Assembly: GCA_017623315.1 (NCBI GenBank)
Contig: JAGAPJ010000077.1
Location: 1-39,403 of the forward strand
DNA: 39,403 nt
Reading direction: 5' to 3'
Origin: Clostridia bacterium
Lineage (GTDB): Bacteria > Bacillota > Clostridia > Oscillospirales > Acutalibacteraceae
Part shown: in pieces, positions 15,508 to 23,869 of the stretch
How the letters are laid out: every line of letters starts with the position of its first letter
Position numbering within the stretch: position 1 is the first letter of the stretch
Notes under the pieces: model-generated
Told to the model about the DNA's origin: nothing
The model's input: the letters and a program-made list of their open reading frames with translations, nothing else
Database searches by the model: none
Position numbers and translations under genes: made by a program

Positions 15508-15693
15508 TCCTTTTATTTCAATTTCATAATCAAAAAAATAAAATTTTCCGTCCTCCACGGCTATTGCACGGCGGTTGTCGCCGTATTCGGTGGCGCGTAT
15601 ATTCTCATACGCCACACACACCGCCAAAAAGCCAAAAGTTATACAAGAAGTGAAGATAAACGAAATATAAAATTTTCTTAAGCTATTTTTCAT
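15505..15693 (-). CDS. Small membrane protein downstream of spoIIP, function unknown
   Basis: 62 residues: basic N-terminus, one membrane helix (about 9-28), then a short outside tail, AYENIRATEYGDNRRAIAVE, ending in alternating acidic and aromatic residues. It starts nine bases after the spoIIP stop codon with AAGGAAAAATT in front, so it is the third gene of gpr-spoIIP. In Bacillus the third gene of that operon is yqxA, but I do not see convincing likeness to it. Role in sporulation is inferred from position. Its stop codon is part of the repeat end. Confidence 0.7.
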   Translation of the reverse strand: MKNSLRKFYISFIFTSCITFGFLAVCVAYENIRATEYGDNRRAIAVEDGKFYFFDYEIEIKG

Positions 15694-15702
15694 AATTTTT
15701 CC

Positions 15703-16767
15703 TTATTTTATGGTATTTAATAAACTTATTAAGCAGTCGCCTACCAACTCAGCAGAATATTTTGCCTCGTCAAGACTGTTCATATCGGTACCAAATTCTA
15801 TTAGCATTGCCCCTTTTGAAAGTGACTGATTATATCGGCTTGATGCGAGTGACAATGGACGTGCAAGGGTTGGGTATTTTGTCTCCATTGTTTGCTGAAG
15901 CCGAAGGGCTAGCTTTAAGTTTTCTTGCCAATTTGGGTGATTTTTAATACTACCGCTTTGACTACCCATAACAAGCATTACCTGTGCGGCTTTTTTGCCG
16001 TTAATTTTTGTAACAAGCTTGGCTTTGTCGCTGCCCGAAACCGTCACGGAATCGCGGTGTAAGTCAAGCACAATTTTAATACTTTTATATTTTTTAAGGT
16101 ATTTATTAATTGTTTCGGCGCTTCGGCTGTAGCTACCGTTATATTGCGGATAGTCGTGCTGTGTTTTATCGTGCAGGGTTTTAATGCCCGCATCGTTTAA
16201 TTTTTTTGCAACTATTTCCCCAATTGCCGCCATATTTTTGGTGTTATCGGTCGTGCGGGAGGAATGATTTACCCCATAGGTTTTAGCATCGGTCGGCAGA
16301 AAAGTTTCGGTGGTATGGGTGTGAACAATAAGCACCTGTGGCTCGTTATTTTTTTCTATTTTAAAGCTTAATTTTTGTGACAGTAAATTCTTAATATTTA
16401 CCGAAAGACCCGTATTATTTTTCATATAAACCCCGTTATATGAAAGCTTTGCGGTATAGGGTGAAATATACCTTTCAATTACGTTTCCTTTAACCGCTTC
16501 AGCCGACACGGGAGCCGAACTTGTGACCGTTTGTGAAGGGATTGAGGTAACGGGTTTTTGCACCGCTGAATTTTCATTTTTTTGAACAACAGATTCTTCA
16601 AAAAAGTGGTCGAAAACGTGATTATTATCAGCAAAACCGGCATTTTGAAATATGTCGGTGAATGGCGGTTTTTTTTGTGTTATAATATTTAAGAAGGTTG
16701 AAATAAAAAGGCTAACACACAGTGTATAGCAAACTATTAATCGTATTAATGCGTTTCGCCTTTCCAT
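15703..16767 (-). CDS. spoIIP: Stage II sporulation protein P
   Basis: 354 residues from the ATG at 16767. One N-terminal membrane anchor (about 8-28), a low-complexity linker with Ser, Val and Thr, then the amidase domain: VLIVHTHTTETF holds the first zinc-site His, followed by NTKNMAAIGEIVAKKL, SRSAETINKYL and VLDLHRDSV. SpoIIP is the amidase/endopeptidase that works with SpoIID and SpoIIM to drive engulfment. A TTG at 16779 is in frame, but it would overlap the GGGTGAT site that serves the ATG. It follows gpr by about 40 bases, the Bacillus gpr-spoIIP order. Confidence 0.93.
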   Translation of the reverse strand: MERRNALIRLIVCYTLCVSLFISTFLNIITQKKPPFTDIFQNAGFADNNHVFDHFFEESVVQKNENSAVQKPVTSIPSQTVTSSAPVSAEAVKGNVIERYISPYTAKLSYNGVYMKNNTGLSVNIKNLLSQKLSFKIEKNNEPQVLIVHTHTTETFLPTDAKTYGVNHSSRTTDNTKNMAAIGEIVAKKLNDAGIKTLHDKTQHDYPQYNGSYSRSAETINKYLKKYKSIKIVLDLHRDSVTVSGSDKAKLVTKINGKKAAQVMLVMGSQSGSIKNHPNWQENLKLALRLQQTMETKYPTLARPLSLASSRYNQSLSKGAMLIEFGTDMNSLDEAKYSAELVGDCLISLLNTIK

Positions 16768-16806
16768 AATATCACCCAAAATAATTTTATGGTATTTTTT
16801 GCTGTT

Positions 16807-17598
16807 TTATACCAACTGAAATAAAATTTCAGGGTCTATATTTGGCTGCAAATAAAGATTTAAGCAGCGGGATAAAACATCGCTTATCTTGTCGCTTAAA
16901 ATATCACATTCCTTGGGGGTTACAACCAAATTTTCGCTGTCGTTTGGAAAGTCTATAACCGTTGGCACACCAATTGCTATTACCTTTACACCAAGGGTGG
17001 ATTTGTTAAGCTCTTTACGCTTATTTTTAACCCCTGAGCCTGGGGCAATTCCGCTATCTGTCAGCTGAATTGTTTTAAAAAGTCTGTCTTTATTTTCAGC
17101 ACAAAGCGCATCTATTACAATTACCGTATCAACCTTTATTTTATCCACTATTCCCCTTAAAATTTCCTGCACCTCAATACCTGTGTTACCCAAAACATTA
17201 GGCACCAGCACCGCCACGCTTTTTAGTCCCGCAAGCCCAATTTCTTCAGCAAATTTACCCGTTATATGCCGTGTTGCAAGTATCTTTTCGGCGGTTTTAG
17301 GTCCCACCGAATCGGCTGTAATTTCACGGTTACCAAGTCCCACTACAAGCACACTTTCACTGTCATCTAAAAGCAATTTTATTGCTTTTAAAAACTGCTT
17401 TTCAAGCGGCTTAAAATCGGTAATTCTTTCTAAATTTTCAAAATAAAGGGTTACAAATTTATTTCCTCTTTGACAGTCATTTTCAAAGTCGAAAATTTCG
17501 GCAAAATGAAGTTCAAAATTTCCGTTTTTTTCGCAAAAATAACTATCTTTTTCTTCATAATTAAACTTTTCAATTGCAAGGTCAGTTCTTATCCCCAT
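16807..17598 (-). CDS. gpr: Germination protease GPR
   Basis: 263 residues, shorter than the 320-370 usual in Bacillus. The N-terminus RTDLAIE is the propeptide-type start, resembling the cleavage site in its substrates. LVVGLGNREITADSVGPKT carries one acidic active-site region and VIVIDALCAEN the second; VIAIGVPTVIDF and NLVVTPKECD complete the family pattern. GPR degrades the small acid-soluble spore proteins when spores germinate. AAGAGGTAAAAA precedes the ATG. The gene is divergent from dnaA with 96 bases between, a place normally held by rpmH in Firmicutes. Confidence 0.93.
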   Translation of the reverse strand: MGIRTDLAIEKFNYEEKDSYFCEKNGNFELHFAEIFDFENDCQRGNKFVTLYFENLERITDFKPLEKQFLKAIKLLLDDSESVLVVGLGNREITADSVGPKTAEKILATRHITGKFAEEIGLAGLKSVAVLVPNVLGNTGIEVQEILRGIVDKIKVDTVIVIDALCAENKDRLFKTIQLTDSGIAPGSGVKNKRKELNKSTLGVKVIAIGVPTVIDFPNDSENLVVTPKECDILSDKISDVLSRCLNLYLQPNIDPEILFQLV

Positions 17599-17624
17599 TT
17601 TTTACCTCTTTTCGTTTAAAAGTG

Positions 17625-17653
17625 TTGCAAAAGATATGTTAATATGATATACT
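17625..17653 (+). promoter_or_regulatory. Sigma-A promoter of dnaA
   Basis: TTGCAA (17625-17630), 17 bases, TATACT (17648-17653), with dnaA starting at 17695. I see no clear DnaA box in this 96-base gap. Confidence 0.65.
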
Positions 17654-17694
17654 AATATAAATATATAATATAATAATAAAGGAAGGTTAAAAGA

Positions 17695-19044
17695 ATGTCG
17701 GAAAATCCTTTAAATCAAATTTGGTCCGCCATTTGTGACGAATGTAAAAAAACTATTTCAGAAGTTACCTTTAACTGCTTTTTAAAAGATTTAGTTCCCG
17801 TTATTTTATCAGACGGTGAATTTACACTTTCAATTAATGACCCATATAAAAAAGGCGTTGTTGAAGAAATATATGCCGAAAAATTAAACAACGCAATTAA
17901 AACCGTTATGGGTGTCGATATGGTCGCCCGTATTGTTTTGGATGAGGATGAAGAAAAAATATTAAAGGCTGAACAACAAAGCGAAGGCCTTTCATTTGAG
18001 GATTTTTTCACCTTTCAAAACTTTATTGTAGGCTCGACCAACCGTTTTGCCCATGCTGCAGCTCTTGCAGTTGCCGAGGCTCAAATTCCACAACCCACCT
18101 TTAACCCGCTTGTAATTTACGGCCCGTCAGGTGTGGGTAAAACCCATTTAATGCTGGCAATTAAAAACCACGTTAAGAAAAAGTTTCCACACAAGGTTGT
18201 TGAATTTATTCGCGGTGAGGAATTTACAAATCAGCTTATTCAGGCATTACAGCAAGGTAAGCTTGGTCTTGGAACAATTGACGACTTTAGAAACAAGTTT
18301 AGAAATGTTGACGTTTTATTAATTGACGATATTCATTTTATTGCGGGTAAGGAACAAACACAGGAGGAATTCTTTAACACCTTTAACGCGCTTTACCAAA
18401 GCGGTAAGCAAATTGTTGTTACCCTTGACCGCCCCGTTAAAGAAATTAAAACTCTTGACGACCGTATTCGCAGTCGCTTAGAGGGTGGCTTTTACGGTGA
18501 TATTACCCCGCCCGACTTTGAGACAAGGGTTGGTATTATTAACAAGAAGGCCGAACAAAGCGGAATTGCTATTGAAGAATCACTTGTTTACTATATTGCC
18601 GAGCATATTAAAACCAATACCCGTCAGCTTGAGGGTGTGGTTAAAAAGCTTCAGGCTTACATTACAATTCAAAATAAGGTGCCTAACATTACAATTGTAC
18701 AAGCCTTTATTCGTGACATTATTTCGGATGATAAGCCCGAGCCCATTAAAATTGACAACATTATAATGGAGGTTGCGCGTACCTATAACGTAAGCGAGGC
18801 GGATATTTTATCAAATCGCCGTACAGCATCATTAGCACTTGCCCGTCAGGTTGCAATGTATATTGCACGCGAAACCACCGACCTTTCGTATAAGGCAATT
18901 GGTGAAAGCTTTGGTAAGGACCACACCACCGTTTTGTACAACGTAAACCGCATTGAAGAATTTTTAAAGGACAAGCCTTACCAAAAAGAGCTTGTTGAAG
19001 ATATTATTAAAAATTTACGCAACAATGCAAGCGGCGGTTATTAA
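17695..19044 (+). CDS. dnaA: Chromosomal replication initiator DnaA
   Basis: 449 residues, full length. Domain I (1-80) with IWSAICDECKKTISEVTF; short linker; AAA+ domain with Walker A GPSGVGKT (143-150), Walker B DVLLIDDIHFIAG and sensor TLDRPVKEI; and domain IV with the DNA-binding signature SYKAIGESFGKDHTTVLYN. It unwinds the origin and loads the helicase. AAGGAAGG lies upstream of the ATG. First gene of the origin cluster, with dnaN 197 bases downstream. Confidence 0.99.
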   Translation: MSENPLNQIWSAICDECKKTISEVTFNCFLKDLVPVILSDGEFTLSINDPYKKGVVEEIYAEKLNNAIKTVMGVDMVARIVLDEDEEKILKAEQQSEGLSFEDFFTFQNFIVGSTNRFAHAAALAVAEAQIPQPTFNPLVIYGPSGVGKTHLMLAIKNHVKKKFPHKVVEFIRGEEFTNQLIQALQQGKLGLGTIDDFRNKFRNVDVLLIDDIHFIAGKEQTQEEFFNTFNALYQSGKQIVVTLDRPVKEIKTLDDRIRSRLEGGFYGDITPPDFETRVGIINKKAEQSGIAIEESLVYYIAEHIKTNTRQLEGVVKKLQAYITIQNKVPNITIVQAFIRDIISDDKPEPIKIDNIIMEVARTYNVSEADILSNRRTASLALARQVAMYIARETTDLSYKAIGESFGKDHTTVLYNVNRIEEFLKDKPYQKELVEDIIKNLRNNASGGY

Positions 19045-19241
19045 CATTTTTAACCTTAATTAACACTTAATAACCGTTGGATAAAAGTGTATAACTAAAA
19101 AAGGTGTTTTTTATTAACTTTTTATTAAGATTTAAACTAACACCAAAAAGCCTTTTAAATAAAGGGTTGTAGAGGTTACTAACACTTTTAACATTCCTTA
19201 TTACTACTGTTATTTTTATAATCTCTTTTAGGAGGATTTTT
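19045..19241 (+). other. Probable oriC (dnaA-dnaN intergenic region)
   Basis: A 197-base, very AT-rich gap between dnaA and dnaN, the standard Firmicute origin site. No perfect TTATCCACA box is present. Two imperfect boxes on the minus strand lie ten bases apart: TTATCCAAC (complement of 19076-19084) and TTATACACT (complement of 19086-19094). Long A/T runs follow and could serve as the unwinding element. Two weak boxes are few for an origin, so part of it may lie elsewhere. Confidence 0.5.
19194..19222 (+). promoter_or_regulatory. Possible dnaN promoter
   Basis: TTCCTT (19194-19199), 17 bases, TATAAT (19217-19222), 20 bases before the dnaN ATG. The -10 is perfect and the -35 weak. Confidence 0.45.
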
Positions 19242-20342
19242 ATGAAATTCACTGTTGAACGCGCAAAATTACTTGAAGCGGTTTCAAAGCTTCAAAGTGT
19301 TGTAGGAAGCAAAACTGCAATGCCTGTACTTGAAGGTATTTTAATTTCGGCTGAACAGGGTAAAATAACCTTAATATCCTATAATCTTGAAATGGGTATG
19401 AAAAAGGAAATATATGCAAAAACAGACGAAGAAGGCGATATTGTTATAGGTGCACGCCTTTTAGCTGACATTTTAAGAAGAATGAATGGTATTCAGGTTG
19501 AAATTTCAGCCGATAGCCGCCTTAACTGTAATATTAAATGTGGGGAGGCTACCTTTGATATTATGGGTATGGCCTCTACCGACTTTCCTGAAATTCCTAC
19601 CGTTTCGGCTGAAAACAGCTTTAAGGTAGAGGGTAAGCTTTTTGCTTCAATGAAAAAGGGTACAGCATTTGCAGCAGCGCAAAACGAAGGTGCAAAGCCA
19701 ATTCTTACAGGTATTAATATTTCCGTAAACGACGGCTTTATTCAATTTGTTGCTATTGACGGCTACCGCCTTGCTATTAAGAAGGAAAAGGCTGAAAATA
19801 TTAAGAATTTGGAATTTACCGTTACAAGCAAGGCTTTAAATGAAGCCGTAAAGCTTATTGACGATGAAAGCGAAGCTATTGAAATAAACGTTGGCAGTCG
19901 CCTTATTGGCTTTAATATTAACGGTTATACCTTTATTTCACGTCTTTTAGAGGGTGACTTTGTTAATTACCAAAAAACCTTACCCAACGACTTTAAGCAA
20001 AGGGTTGTTGTTAATACACGCGACCTTATTAATACTATTGAACGTGTATCACTTTTAATTAGTGAAAGCTTTACAACCCCTATTCGCTGCTATTTTAACG
20101 AGCTTAATGTGGTTTTCACCTGTGCCACTTCTATGGGTCGCGCAACCGAAACCTTTAATTTAAAGCTTGAGGGCGAAAATTTTGAAATTGGTCTTAACAG
20201 CCATTATCTTTTAGACGTTTTAAAGGCTATTGAAGACGAAAACATTCAAATTTTATTTAACGGCCCAAATGCAGGCGTTTTGGTTGTACCTGTTGACAGC
20301 GATAACTTTAAATATATGATTATGCCTATGAGGTTGAAATAA
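19242..20342 (+). CDS. dnaN: DNA polymerase III beta subunit (sliding clamp)
   Basis: 366 residues, the normal length of the clamp, with three similar domains; landmarks are MKFTVERAKLLEAVSKLQSV at the start, GINISVNDGFIQFVAIDGYR in the middle and the C-terminal YMIMPMRL that closes the family. The ring encircles DNA and tethers the replicase. TTTAGGAGGATTTTT precedes the ATG. Its stop codon overlaps the start of the S4 gene (TAATG), so the following genes are coupled. Confidence 0.99.
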   Translation: MKFTVERAKLLEAVSKLQSVVGSKTAMPVLEGILISAEQGKITLISYNLEMGMKKEIYAKTDEEGDIVIGARLLADILRRMNGIQVEISADSRLNCNIKCGEATFDIMGMASTDFPEIPTVSAENSFKVEGKLFASMKKGTAFAAAQNEGAKPILTGINISVNDGFIQFVAIDGYRLAIKKEKAENIKNLEFTVTSKALNEAVKLIDDESEAIEINVGSRLIGFNINGYTFISRLLEGDFVNYQKTLPNDFKQRVVVNTRDLINTIERVSLLISESFTTPIRCYFNELNVVFTCATSMGRATETFNLKLEGENFEIGLNSHYLLDVLKAIEDENIQILFNGPNAGVLVVPVDSDNFKYMIMPMRLK

Positions 20343-20554
20343 TGAATTTCGAAAAAATTTCAATAAAAGAGGATTTTATCCGTCTTGACAGCGCAATGAA
20401 GCTTGCAAATATGGTTGTAACCGGTGGTCACGCTAAAATTGTTATACAGGATGGCGAGGTTAAGGTTAACAATGAAGTTTGCACAATGCGCGGTAAAAAG
20501 CTAAGACCCGGCGACAAGGTTACCTTTGACGGACAAGGCTTTGAAATTGTATGA
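20342..20554 (+). CDS. yaaA: S4-domain RNA-binding protein, YaaA type
   Basis: 70 residues, essentially one S4 domain: IRLDSAMKLANMVVTGGHAK, VKVNNEVCTMRGKKLRPGDKV. The position between dnaN and recF is the classic place of B. subtilis yaaA (also called rlbA). It is thought to act in ribosome assembly or translation. It shares one base with dnaN and four with recF (ATGA), so all three are translated from one message. Confidence 0.93.
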   Translation: MNFEKISIKEDFIRLDSAMKLANMVVTGGHAKIVIQDGEVKVNNEVCTMRGKKLRPGDKVTFDGQGFEIV

Positions 20555-21612
20555 GGGTTTTAAAGCTTAAATGTAAAAACTTTCGCAATATAAACGAGGT
20601 TGAGATTACGCCCTGTGAGGAAACAAACGTAATTTGCGGTGAAAACGCACAGGGTAAAACAAACCTGCTTGAAGCAATTTGGCTTTTTACGGGTGCTAAA
20701 AGTTTTCGCACAAATAAGGACGCCGATTTTTTGCAGTTCAGTAAGCAAAAAGCAACCCTAGAGCTACAATTTTTAAGCGAGGGCATTGAAAACGAGGCTG
20801 AAATTAATATAACCGACAAAAGAAGAGTTACCTTTAACCAAAATAAGCTGTCTTCGGCGTCGGGTATGGCGGGGAAATTTAACGCGGTTATATTTTCACC
20901 AATTGATTTAAGTTTGGTTTCCGACGGACCTGCAGTAAGGAGAAGGTTTTTAGACACGGCAATAGGGCAAATTTACCCGTCGTATATAATGTTGCTTCGT
21001 AATTATTTAAGGGCGGTTACCCAGCGTAACAAGGTTATTAAGGAATATAAGTACGATTCCACCTTAGCTATAATGCTTGATGTGTTTGAGCAGGAAATTA
21101 GTGATTACGGTAAGAAAATAACCGAATACCGCCAACGATATATTGAAGTCTTAAATGAATTTTTACCAAAGGTTTATGAAGGTATATCGGCAGGGCGTGA
21201 GGTTCTTACCACTAAATATTTATTTTCCTTTGACGGTGATTTTGTGGAAGCACTTAAAAAATCACGTGAAGAAGATATGTATACAGGTGTTACAAGCATT
21301 GGCCCTCACCGTGATGATATTGATTTTAAGATAAATGGTATATCGGCTAGAAAATTTGGCTCGCAAGGGCAAAAGCGAAGCGTTGCATTGGCGGTAAAGC
21401 TTGCCGAAGCCGAGGTTATTACCAAAAATACGGGAGAATGTCCCATAATTTTGCTTGACGACGTTATGAGTGAGCTTGATGCCACCCGCCAAAATTATAT
21501 TTTAAACCATATAAAAGGTATGCAGTCGTTTATAAGTTGCTGTGATGACCAAAGTGTTAAAAATTTAATTGCGGGTAAAAAATTTATAGTTAAAAACGGA
21601 AGTGTGCTGTAA
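20551..21612 (+). CDS. recF: DNA replication and repair protein RecF
   Basis: 353 residues, usual length. Walker A GENAQGKTNLLEAI (30-43), signature FGSQGQKRSVALAVKLAEAE and Walker B PIILLDDVMSELD are in the expected order for this SMC-like ATPase. RecF helps load RecA at gaps. Its ATG overlaps the stop of the S4 gene, and its TAA overlaps the ATG of the next gene. Confidence 0.98.
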   Translation: MRVLKLKCKNFRNINEVEITPCEETNVICGENAQGKTNLLEAIWLFTGAKSFRTNKDADFLQFSKQKATLELQFLSEGIENEAEINITDKRRVTFNQNKLSSASGMAGKFNAVIFSPIDLSLVSDGPAVRRRFLDTAIGQIYPSYIMLLRNYLRAVTQRNKVIKEYKYDSTLAIMLDVFEQEISDYGKKITEYRQRYIEVLNEFLPKVYEGISAGREVLTTKYLFSFDGDFVEALKKSREEDMYTGVTSIGPHRDDIDFKINGISARKFGSQGQKRSVALAVKLAEAEVITKNTGECPIILLDDVMSELDATRQNYILNHIKGMQSFISCCDDQSVKNLIAGKKFIVKNGSVL

Positions 21613-21863
21613 TGTATATACATTTAGGTAACGAAATGGTGGTAAGCGAAAAGGATATTGTAGGTATTTTTGATTTGGAAACCACCACAATTTCAAAGCA
21701 CAGCCGTAAATTTTTAGAAATTGCCGAAAAGCAAAAACAGGTAATTAACGTAAGCTATGAATTACCAAAAAGCTTTATTATAACAAATAAAAATAACGAA
21801 AATAAGGTTTATATATCGCAAATTTCGACAGGCACTTTACAAAAAAGGTCGAAAATACTTTAA
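21612..21863 (+). CDS. remB: RemB-like DUF370 protein
   Basis: 83 residues. The opening MYIHLGNEMVVSEKDIVGIF and the ending YISQISTGTLQKR match DUF370 proteins of the YaaB/RemB type, which sit between recF and gyrB in B. subtilis. They are small DNA- or RNA-linked regulators of matrix genes and osmotic response in Bacillus; the role here is unknown. Start codon overlaps recF's stop. Confidence 0.9.
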   Translation: MYIHLGNEMVVSEKDIVGIFDLETTTISKHSRKFLEIAEKQKQVINVSYELPKSFIITNKNNENKVYISQISTGTLQKRSKIL

Positions 21864-21902
21864 ATTTATATATTTTTGAAACTTTGTGAAAGGAAGTTTT
21901 TC

Positions 21903-23852
21903 ATGAATAACGAAATTACAACACCTGTAACCGAAAATTATGACGAAAATTCCATACAGGTATTGGAAGGACTTGAAGCAGTAAGAAAGCGCCCAGGTAT
22001 GTATATCGGCTCCACAGGTGAACGCGGCTTACACCACTTGGTGTATGAAATTGTGGACAACTCGATAGATGAAGCCTTGGCGGGTTATTGCACAAAAATT
22101 GACGTTGAAATTTTAGACGATGGTATTATTAGGGTTACCGACAACGGACGCGGTATTCCTGTTGGTATTAATCCCCAAAAGGGTATCCCTACCGTTACGG
22201 TTGTATTTACCATTTTGCACGCGGGCGGTAAGTTCGGCGGTGGCGGATATAAGGTATCGGGCGGTTTGCACGGCGTTGGCGCCAGCGTTGTTAACGCTCT
22301 TTCAAACTGGCTTGAGGTTGAGGTGCGCGACGGTAAAAAGGTTTATAAACAGCGTTATGAAAAGGGTGCTATTGTTACCGATTTAACCGTTATTGGTGAA
22401 ACAAATGAAACAGGTACAACCGTTACCTTTAAGCCTGACCCCACAATATTTACCGATACCACAACCTATGATTATGATATTTTGCTTAACCGTTTGCGCG
22501 AACAGGCATTCTTAAACGCAGGTATTCGTGTTGTTTTAACCGATAAGCGTACCGATGATGCAATTGCCACCAAGGGTAAAAGCGACGACCTTTGCTTTGA
22601 GGGCGGTATTAAGTCATACGTTGAATATTTACTTAAGGGCATTAAAAAGGAAAGCCTTATTAACGACGTTGTTTATCTTTCGGGCAGTAAAAAGGATGAA
22701 ACCGCTGAAATTGCGCTTTTATGGTCGACTGCTTATGATAACAAGATTTTGTCCTTTGCTAATACTCTTCACACCATTGACGGTGGTACACACGAACAGG
22801 CATTTCGTCAGACTGTTACACGTGTTGTAAATAAATATGCCCACGATTTTAAAAAGCTTAAGGAATCATCCGACAACCTTAAAGCCGACGATATTATGGA
22901 AGGTTTGGTTGCGGTTGTATCGGTTAAGCTTGCCGACGCACAGTTTGAAAGCCAGACTAAAGCAAAGCTTGGTAACACCTCTGTGGGTCAGTTGGTGCGT
23001 GATATTGTAAACGACCAGCTTTATAAATTCCTTGAAGAAAACCCTGCTGATGCAAAAATTGTTATTGATAAAGCAATTGCGGCTTCTAACGCCCGTGAAG
23101 CAGCACAAAAAGCACGTGAAGCGTCACGTAATAAGGCAGGTATTGGCAGTAAGACAAGAATGCCTGAAAAATTAACAGACTGTATTTCAAACGACCCCAC
23201 AAGGACTGAAATTTACATTGTCGAAGGTGATTCGGCAGGAGGTAGTGCTGTTGAAGGCAGAAATGCCACTTATCAGGCTATTTTACCACTTTGGGGTAAA
23301 ATGCTTAACGTTGAAAAAGCAAGGGAAGACAAGGTTTACGGCAACGATAAGCTAACACCCGTTATTACCGCGCTTGGTACGGGTATTGGCGAAAACTTTG
23401 ACATTAATAAGCTTCGTTACGATAAAATTGTTATTATGGCCGATGCCGACGTTGACGGTAGCCATATTAGAACACTTTTACTTACATTTTTCTTTAGATA
23501 TATGCCCGAGCTTATTGAAACAGGTCATATTTATCTTGCTCAGCCGCCCCTTTACCGCATTTCAAAGGGTAAATTACATTTTGACGTGTTTACCGATGAG
23601 GAAAAGGCACTTAAGGTAGAAGAACTAGGCGTGGGTGTTGACGTTCAGCGTTATAAGGGTCTTGGTGAAATGGACCCCGATCAGCTTTGGGAAACCACAC
23701 TTGACCCCGAAAGAAGAACATTCTTGCGTGTTACAATGGCTGACGCTGCTTTGGCGGATGAAACCTTTACTATTTTAATGGGTGAAGAGGTTGAACCCAG
23801 ACGTAAATTTATTGAAGAAAACGCAATTTATGCGACAGACCTTGATATTTAG
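21903..23852 (+). CDS. gyrB: DNA gyrase subunit B
   Basis: 649 residues from ATG 21903, which has AAAGGAAG six bases in front. An in-frame TTG at 21876 would add nine residues but has no binding site. GHKL ATPase motifs: EIVDNSIDEALAGY, VTDNGRGIPVG and GLHGVGASVVNALS. TOPRIM domain: EGDSAGGSA and DADVDGSHI. The C-terminal RRKFIEENA is typical. With GyrA it introduces negative supercoils. gyrA starts 17 bases after its stop. Confidence 0.98.
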   Translation: MNNEITTPVTENYDENSIQVLEGLEAVRKRPGMYIGSTGERGLHHLVYEIVDNSIDEALAGYCTKIDVEILDDGIIRVTDNGRGIPVGINPQKGIPTVTVVFTILHAGGKFGGGGYKVSGGLHGVGASVVNALSNWLEVEVRDGKKVYKQRYEKGAIVTDLTVIGETNETGTTVTFKPDPTIFTDTTTYDYDILLNRLREQAFLNAGIRVVLTDKRTDDAIATKGKSDDLCFEGGIKSYVEYLLKGIKKESLINDVVYLSGSKKDETAEIALLWSTAYDNKILSFANTLHTIDGGTHEQAFRQTVTRVVNKYAHDFKKLKESSDNLKADDIMEGLVAVVSVKLADAQFESQTKAKLGNTSVGQLVRDIVNDQLYKFLEENPADAKIVIDKAIAASNAREAAQKAREASRNKAGIGSKTRMPEKLTDCISNDPTRTEIYIVEGDSAGGSAVEGRNATYQAILPLWGKMLNVEKAREDKVYGNDKLTPVITALGTGIGENFDINKLRYDKIVIMADADVDGSHIRTLLLTFFFRYMPELIETGHIYLAQPPLYRISKGKLHFDVFTDEEKALKVEELGVGVDVQRYKGLGEMDPDQLWETTLDPERRTFLRVTMADAALADETFTILMGEEVEPRRKFIEENAIYATDLDI

Positions 23853-23869
23853 GGAAAGGAGAGAGAAAA

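Noticed and set aside
21876..21902. TTG start of gyrB
   Set aside because: No ribosome binding site; ATG 21903 is preceded by AAAGGAAG.
22866..23108. Leftward reading frame inside gyrB
   Set aside because: Antisense shadow of a strongly conserved gene, with no ribosome binding site or family match.
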